Positions 58,973 to 64,000 of a stretch of 64,000 bases of DNA are shown here, piece by piece; the stretch's first letter is position 1, and each line of letters starts with the position of its first letter. The notes under the pieces were generated by a model. That model was not told the origin of the DNA. It ran no database searches and saw only the letters and a program-made list of their open reading frames with translations. This DNA is from an uncultured Roseburia sp. Its GTDB lineage: Bacteria > Bacillota > Clostridia > Lachnospirales > Lachnospiraceae. Position numbers and translations under genes: made by a program. Location: positions 64,403-128,402 of the forward strand of contig CAJUNX010000001.1 of assembly GCA_910587865.1 (NCBI GenBank), in the 5' to 3' direction.

Positions 58973-59761
58973 ATGGCAACGATTTCGGGATATGATTCCG
59001 CGTCGATCGGCGTGCTGTTTTCGAGTTTAAACAGCGGCAGTCAGACGACCGGTCTGATGGGCGGCGGCAGTTCGGATCTTTTGGGGATCAATTATATTGA
59101 TTACGCGACGATCCGCAGCGGCAGTTATTTTAAGCTGCTGAACGCGTTTTACAGCAAAAACGGCGACGGGGACGGGGTGAAAAAGTCGACGGTCTCAAGC
59201 TCCACGTCGACCTCGAAGGACGATGCAAAAGTACTGACAGCCGAGAAAAGCGCGGCATCCGCGCTGAAGGCATCCGCGGAGAAGCTGACGAAGACGGGCA
59301 GAGATTCCGTGTTTGAGAAGGTGACCACGAAAGATAAGGACGGCAACGAGACGACGGATTATGATAAGGATGCCATCTATAAGGCCGTGAGTTCTTTTGT
59401 GGACGATTACAACCGGCTTGTGGAGAAAGCGTCCGATTCAAAGACCTCGACGATTCTGCGCGCGGGCCGTTCGATGGTGAATTACACCAGGGCGAACGCG
59501 AATCTTTTATCAAAGATCGGAATTACCGCGGATCACAATCAGAAGCTGACGATCGATAAGGAGACGTTTCAGAAAGCGGATATGGATACGGTAAAATCGC
59601 TGTTTCAGACACGCGGTTCTTACGGACAGCAGATTCAGACCCAGGCTTCGTTTATCGAATCGTATGCGAAAAATGAATCGTTGCGGTCAAATACGTATGC
59701 GCGGACGGGAAGATATACGTACAATCATAATACAGGAGATCTGTACAGTTCGTTCATGTAG
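58973..59761 (+). CDS. FliD-like (flagellar cap C-terminal) protein
   Basis: A 262-residue Ser/Thr/Lys-rich protein. The segment SFVDDYNRLVEKA, then LLSKIGITADHNQKLTIDKETF and VKSLFQTRGSYGQQIQ, resembles the C-terminal part of the flagellar cap protein FliD. The N-terminal FliD domain is missing, and the rest is low complexity. There is no signal peptide, which suits flagellar export or a cytosolic role. The ATG at 58973 has GAGGAG about 9 nt upstream. No flagellar operon is in the window. The function is uncertain. Confidence 0.68.
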   Translation: MATISGYDSASIGVLFSSLNSGSQTTGLMGGGSSDLLGINYIDYATIRSGSYFKLLNAFYSKNGDGDGVKKSTVSSSTSTSKDDAKVLTAEKSAASALKASAEKLTKTGRDSVFEKVTTKDKDGNETTDYDKDAIYKAVSSFVDDYNRLVEKASDSKTSTILRAGRSMVNYTRANANLLSKIGITADHNQKLTIDKETFQKADMDTVKSLFQTRGSYGQQIQTQASFIESYAKNESLRSNTYARTGRYTYNHNTGDLYSSFM

Positions 59762-59914
59762 CGTGAATGAGGACAGATGATGTCAAAAAGCTGATTTGTC
59801 TGAAATGTGTGGGGCTGTCATGCCGAAAACGGTGTGGCAACCTCATATATTTTATGGTGAAACGGGAAAGGAAACGGCGGACCAAAGAGCAGAAGCCGGG
59901 AAACGGGGGAGCGG

Positions 59915-61000
59915 ATGGCAGGAAAAAAGATTGTGGTCGGGATGTCCGGCGGAGTGGATTCTTCTGTGGCGGCATATCTGCTGAAGGAAGAAGGATATGA
60001 AGTGATCGGCGTCACCATGCAGATCTGGCAGGATATGCCGTCCGCACTGCAGGAGGAAGAGGGCGGATGCTGCGGGCTTACGGCGGCGGAGGATGCCAGG
60101 CGGGTGGCGGAAACGCTTGGGATCCGGCATTATGTGATGAATTTTAAAAAGGAGTTCCGGGAGAATGTCATGGACTATTTTATCCGGGAATATCTGCAGG
60201 GAAGGACGCCGAATCCGTGTATTGCCTGCAACCGCTATGTGAAGTGGGATGCGCTGTTAAAAAAGAGTCTCGCGCTCGGGGCGGATTATATTGCCACCGG
60301 CCATTATGCGCAGGTGGAACGCCTCGCAAACGGCAGGTATGCCGTCAGAAATTCGGTCACGGCGGCAAAGGATCAGACGTATGCGCTCTACAATCTGACG
60401 CAGGATCAGCTGGCCCATACGAAGATGCCGGTGGGAGCATACGCAAAGGAAGAGATCCGGGCGATTGCAGAAAAGATCGGGCTCTCCGTGGCGCACAAGA
60501 AGGACAGCCAGGAGATCTGTTTTATACCGGATCACGATTATGCGGGTTTTATCGACCGGGAATGCGGTGAGAGCGTGCCGCCGCCCGGGGCATTTGTCTC
60601 GGTGCAGGGGGAGGTACTGGGCACCCACAGAGGGATTACGCATTATACCGTCGGACAGAGAAAGCACCTGGGGATCGCGCTCGGGTATCCGGTTTTTGTC
60701 ACGGAGATCCGGCCCGAAAAAAACGAGGTGGTGCTGGGGACGGACGAGCAGGTGTATACGGACCGGCTTTACGCCGGCAGCCTGCATGCCATGGCTTTGC
60801 CGGATCTGGCGGACGGGATGAAGCTTACGGCAAAGATCCGGTATTCCCACGCAGGGAGCAGGTGCGTGGTGCGGCGGATAAAGGAGGACGAGATCTGCTG
60901 TGAATTTGAGGAGCCGGTGCGCGCGGTGACGCCCGGACAGGCGGTCGTGCTGTACGACGGAGCGTATGTGGCGGGAGGAGGGACGATCCTGCGCCGCTGA
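59915..61000 (+). CDS. mnmA: tRNA-specific 2-thiouridylase MnmA
   Basis: A 361-residue enzyme that makes 2-thiouridine at wobble position 34 of Lys, Glu and Gln tRNAs. The PP-loop GMSGGVDSS, the first catalytic Cys in NPCIACNRYVKW and the second in KDSQEICFIPD are all present, as is GQRKHLGIA. It needs sulfur from a cysteine desulfurase, not encoded here. The ATG at 59915 follows GGGGGAG. Its 3' end is duplicated downstream. Confidence 0.97.
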   Translation: MAGKKIVVGMSGGVDSSVAAYLLKEEGYEVIGVTMQIWQDMPSALQEEEGGCCGLTAAEDARRVAETLGIRHYVMNFKKEFRENVMDYFIREYLQGRTPNPCIACNRYVKWDALLKKSLALGADYIATGHYAQVERLANGRYAVRNSVTAAKDQTYALYNLTQDQLAHTKMPVGAYAKEEIRAIAEKIGLSVAHKKDSQEICFIPDHDYAGFIDRECGESVPPPGAFVSVQGEVLGTHRGITHYTVGQRKHLGIALGYPVFVTEIRPEKNEVVLGTDEQVYTDRLYAGSLHAMALPDLADGMKLTAKIRYSHAGSRCVVRRIKEDEICCEFEEPVRAVTPGQAVVLYDGAYVAGGGTILRR

Positions 61001-61088
61001 CGGCTGGCGGAGGGCGGTTGCCCGGGCGCTGCGATTTGTGTGGCGGGAGGAGGGATCCTGCGCCGCTGACGGCTTTGGCGGAGGGCGG
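60968..61088. repeat. 50-bp tandem duplication spanning the mnmA stop codon
   Basis: 60968-61017 (with the mnmA stop) recurs at 61040-61088 with small indels (ACGATCC versus ATCC; GGCTGG versus GGCTTTGG), period 72 bp. The second copy is non-coding. Confidence 0.9.
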
Positions 61089-61138
61089 AGACAGAAGGAA
61101 GGACGGGCCGCATCGGACGGACAGAGGAGGAGTGAGAG

Positions 61139-62260
61139 ATGCCTGCGTTAAATATTATGATAAAACCATCTTCCGGGATGTGTAATATGCGCTGCGACTA
61201 TTGTTTTTACTGCGACGAGACGAAAAAACGGAAGCAGGAATCCTATGGGTTTATGACAGAAGAAACATTAAAGAATGTGATCCGTAAGACGATGGCGCAC
61301 GCTTCCGGAATGATTACCTATGCGTATCAGGGCGGGGAACCGACGCTGCGCGGACTGGAATTTTTTGAAAAAGCGGTGTTCTACCAGAAGAAATATGCAA
61401 AAGGCGGGATCCGCGTCAATAACGCGCTGCAGACGAACGGGTACGCGCTGGACGAGGACTGGTGCCGTTTTTTCCATGAACATCAGTTTCTGATCGGCGT
61501 TTCCGTGGACGGGACAAAAGCCACGCATGACAGATACCGGCACGATGCGGCCGGAAACGGGACATACGGAAGGATCGTGGAGCATACAAGGCTTTTGGAC
61601 CGGTATGAGGTGGATTACAATATTCTGACGGTGCTCACGGGGCATACCGCGGACCGGATCGGGGAGATCTACCGGGATTACAAAAAAAACGGGTGGAGAT
61701 ATCAGCAGTATATCGCCTGTCTGGATCCGCTGGGTGAGGCGCGCGGCGAAAGCGGGTATGCGCTGACCCCAGAGCAGTACGGGAAAGCGCTGACGGAGCT
61801 GTTCTGGCTCTGGTGTGAGGATTTAGAGAGAGGGGAACAGCCCTATATACGTAGTTTTGAGAATTATATCGGAATTCTCATGGGGCGGCTGGCGGAGTCC
61901 TGCGACCAGCGGGGCATGTGCGGGATTCAGACCGTGGTGGAGGCGGACGGAAGCGCCTATCCCTGTGATTTTTACATGCTTGACGAATACTGTCTGGGGA
62001 ATTTTAACGAATGCCGGATGGATGCGATCGATCAGAAGCGGGAGGAAATCGGGTTCGTGGATCGCTCCCGCCGGATTGCCGCAGCATGCAGGGAATGTTG
62101 CTATTTCGGGATCTGTAAAGGCGGATGCCAGAGACATCGCGAATGGAATCCGGCAGCGGAGGGATACGAAAATTATTTCTGCGACGGGTTCCGGATGTTT
62201 TTTGACGCGTGCTGTGATAAGATGAAGGAAATTGCGGATCATATCGGGACGGCGGGATAG
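61139..62260 (+). CDS. radical SAM protein, anaerobic sulfatase-maturase-like
   Basis: A 373-residue radical SAM/SPASM enzyme. The cluster motif is C15-x3-C19-x2-C22 in GMCNMRCDYCFYC. The SAM-binding GGEPTL and C-terminal Cys clusters (CGIQTVVEADGSAYPCDFYMLDEYCLGN, split here as CGIQTVVEADGS and YPCDFYMLDEYCLGN, and CRECCYFGICKGGCQRH) match anSME enzymes. These convert Cys or Ser of sulfatases to formylglycine. No sulfatase gene lies in the window, so the substrate could be remote or a different peptide. The ATG follows GAGGAGGAG. Confidence 0.88.
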   Translation: MPALNIMIKPSSGMCNMRCDYCFYCDETKKRKQESYGFMTEETLKNVIRKTMAHASGMITYAYQGGEPTLRGLEFFEKAVFYQKKYAKGGIRVNNALQTNGYALDEDWCRFFHEHQFLIGVSVDGTKATHDRYRHDAAGNGTYGRIVEHTRLLDRYEVDYNILTVLTGHTADRIGEIYRDYKKNGWRYQQYIACLDPLGEARGESGYALTPEQYGKALTELFWLWCEDLERGEQPYIRSFENYIGILMGRLAESCDQRGMCGIQTVVEADGSAYPCDFYMLDEYCLGNFNECRMDAIDQKREEIGFVDRSRRIAAACRECCYFGICKGGCQRHREWNPAAEGYENYFCDGFRMFFDACCDKMKEIADHIGTAG

Positions 62261-62294
62261 ACCGGCGGGACGATGAGAGGGAAAGAGGACAGGA

Positions 62295-64000
62295 ATGACC
62301 AGGGAAGAATTTCGAAAACTGACAGAAAAAGGGCCGGTGATCCTTGACGGTGCGACGGGCACCAATCTTCAGAAGGCGGGGATGCCGGTCGGAGTATGCC
62401 CGGAACAGTGGATTCTGGAGCACCCGGATATATTTGTGCGCCTTCAGACGGCGTATGTGGAGGCGGGGACGCAGATTCTGTTTGCCCCCACGTTTACGGC
62501 AAATACGATTAAGCTGGCGGAATACGGGAAGGCAGAGTGTGCCGATTCCATGAACCGGGAACTTATAGCGCTCTCAAAGCGCGCGGCGGAGGGAAAGGCG
62601 TATGTGGCAGGTGATCTGACGATGACGGGGAAACAGCTGTATCCGATCGGTGATCTGATGTTTGAGGAGCTGGTCGGGATATACCGTGACCAGGCACGCG
62701 CGATTTTGGCGGCGGGAGCCGACCTGTTTGTGGTTGAGACGATGATGAGTCTTCAGGAGTGTCGTGCTGCGGTGATTGCGATCCGCGAGGTATGCGACCT
62801 GCCCGTGATGGTTTCCCTGACGTATCAGGAAAACGGCAGGACACTCTACGGAACGGACCCGGTGACGGCCATTGTCACCTTGCAGAGCCTGGGAGCGGAT
62901 GCCGTGGGGCTCAACTGCTCTACGGGGCCGGAGGCGATGCGGCCGCTGGTGGAGGCGATGGCCGGATATGCCACGGTGCCGGTTCTGGCGAAACCGAATG
63001 CGGGCCTGCCAGAGCTTAAGGACGGCGAGACAGTTTACCGCATGCAGCCAGAGGAATTTGCCGCAGCCGCGGCGGCGCTGGTGGAGGCGGGAGCCGCGAT
63101 CGTCGGCGGGTGCTGCGGAACGACACCGAAGCATATCAGGGCCCTTGCGGGTGCCGTAGCGGGAATGCCGCTGAAAAAACCGCTGGAAAAGCAGCGCCGT
63201 GTGCTTACCTCGGAGCGGAAATCCATAGAGATTCTGCCGGACGGCCGGTTTATGGTGATCGGGGAACGCATCAATCCGACCGGAAAGAAGAAGCTGCAGG
63301 CGCAGCTAAAGGAGGGATCGCTGGAGCTGGTTCGTTCGATGGCGGCAGAGCAGGAGGAAAACGGGGCGGATATCCTGGATATCAATATGGGGATGAACGG
63401 GATTGACGAAAAGGAGATGATGCTCTCGGCTGTGTATGAGGTGACCTCCACCGTGGATCTGCCGCTTTGCATCGATTCGAGCCATATCGATATCATCGAG
63501 GCGGCGCTCCGCATTTATCCGGGACGTGCGCTGATCAATTCGATTTCACTTGAAAAGGAAAAGGCGGACGGCCTGCTTCCCATTGCGAAAAAATACGGTG
63601 CGATGTTCATCCTGCTTCCGCTCTCGGATGACGGCCTGCCGGAGGATTCCGGGGAGAAGCGCAGGATCATCCGCGCGCTTATAGAGAGGGCGAAAGAAGC
63701 GGGACTCTCGGAGGAGGATATCATCGTGGACGGGCTGGTGGCGACCGTGGGGGCAAACCCCTCCGCCGCGCTCTCGTGTTTCGAGACGTTTGACGATTGC
63801 AGAAGGCTCGGTCTGCCGACGGTGTGCGGGCTCTCGAATATTTCTTTCGGTCTGCCGGAACGGAGCGCGGTCAATGCGGCGTTTCTTACAATGGCGATCG
63901 CGCACGGACTTACGATGGCGATCGCCAATCCTTCCCAGGAGCTTTTGATGAACGCGGCGTACGCGTCCGATCTGCTGCTCTGCAGACCGGAAAGTGACAT
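62295..64000 (+). CDS. metH: cobalamin-dependent methionine synthase, N-terminal part (cut by window end)
   Basis: 568 codons are visible with no stop. The homocysteine-binding barrel starts with ILDGATGTNLQKAGM and has the zinc Cys ligands in GLNCSTG and VGGCCGTTPKHI. From about residue 310 a pterin-binding (methyltetrahydrofolate) domain follows: MVIGERINPTGKKK, ILDINMGMNG, LCIDSS and VATVGANPSA. The cobalamin domain would lie beyond the window; if absent, the protein would be a shorter homocysteine methyltransferase fusion as in some clostridia. The start at 62295 has GAGGACAGGA upstream. Confidence 0.92.
   Translation, partial: MTREEFRKLTEKGPVILDGATGTNLQKAGMPVGVCPEQWILEHPDIFVRLQTAYVEAGTQILFAPTFTANTIKLAEYGKAECADSMNRELIALSKRAAEGKAYVAGDLTMTGKQLYPIGDLMFEELVGIYRDQARAILAAGADLFVVETMMSLQECRAAVIAIREVCDLPVMVSLTYQENGRTLYGTDPVTAIVTLQSLGADAVGLNCSTGPEAMRPLVEAMAGYATVPVLAKPNAGLPELKDGETVYRMQPEEFAAAAAALVEAGAAIVGGCCGTTPKHIRALAGAVAGMPLKKPLEKQRRVLTSERKSIEILPDGRFMVIGERINPTGKKKLQAQLKEGSLELVRSMAAEQEENGADILDINMGMNGIDEKEMMLSAVYEVTSTVDLPLCIDSSHIDIIEAALRIYPGRALINSISLEKEKADGLLPIAKKYGAMFILLPLSDDGLPEDSGEKRRIIRALIERAKEAGLSEEDIIVDGLVATVGANPSAALSCFETFDDCRRLGLPTVCGLSNISFGLPERSAVNAAFLTMAIAHGLTMAIANPSQELLMNAAYASDLLLCRPESD

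Noticed and set aside
59767..60000. 77-codon frame before mnmA
   Set aside because: Overlaps the start of mnmA, has weak signals and no family; treated as intergenic.

Overview
This 64 kb window is a gene-dense, moderately GC-rich (by eye roughly 53-55%) stretch of what looks like a chromosome from an anaerobic, low-oxygen gut-type Firmicute, most likely a Lachnospiraceae member. The basis is SpoVA sporulation genes, CheV, an HrcA/CIRCE heat-shock operator, an M18/M29 peptidase pair, a domain-permuted GH3 beta-glucosidase, an anaerobic sulfatase-maturase-like radical SAM protein, and a tmRNA encoding the tag AEDNLAYAA. There is no rRNA, tRNA, prophage, IS transposase or CRISPR array. Almost everything is on the + strand; the only - strand genes are a two-gene ThrE-type exporter.

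Layout. 1-6.3 kb: a BTAD/degenerate-GGDEF regulator, a hypothetical protein, a secreted transglutaminase-like protein and a MacB/FtsX-type ABC transporter, closed by a 51-bp tandem repeat. 6.3-9.9 kb: ferritin and clpB, the latter behind a CIRCE promoter and a long structured leader. 10-16.7 kb: dnaE-pfkA, an rRNA methyltransferase, a small protein and a RelQ-like alarmone synthetase. 16.7-18 kb: the ThrE pair. 18.1-20.3 kb: a spoVA cluster (A, B, C plus two small unknowns). 20.5-28.2 kb: pyrE, VanZ-like, HD hydrolase, M29 peptidase, purE and GH3. 28.2-30 kb: a broken AAA-ATPase/nuclease-like gene. 30-35.8 kb: a MATE exporter, then two serpins followed directly by an ECF sigma factor and its likely anti-sigma factor. 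35.9-46.5 kb: ilvE, M18 peptidase, transglutaminase lipoprotein, DegV, FolC, an MBOAT/SGNH acyltransferase pair and enolase. 46.5-50.2 kb: the secG-rnr-smpB-ssrA secretion and trans-translation cluster. 50.3-54.9 kb: a two-component system, a lipoprotein and CheV. 55-64 kb: a large charged membrane protein, hisH-hisF, ung, a FliD-like protein, mnmA, an anSME-like radical SAM enzyme and the 5' part of metH.

The most unusual signal is a shared RNA element directly upstream of clpB (7208-7342) and rnr (46937-47045). Both leaders carry the same architecture: a first hairpin that overlaps a 7-codon mini-ORF; a second hairpin with a 9-nt loop; and a pseudoknot in which that loop pairs with 8 nt just 5' of the Shine-Dalgarno sequence. 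The helices differ by compensatory base changes while the loops and ribosome-binding region are nearly identical. I do not recognise it as a known class. It would link the disaggregase ClpB to RNase R, which sits next to smpB and tmRNA.

Other notable points are the serpin-serpin-sigma-anti-sigma operon, repeated short tandem duplications spanning or following stop codons, a palindromic insertion in the broken AAA gene, and palindromes on the relQ and dnaE promoters. All functional calls rest on reading motifs by eye; no database search was run.
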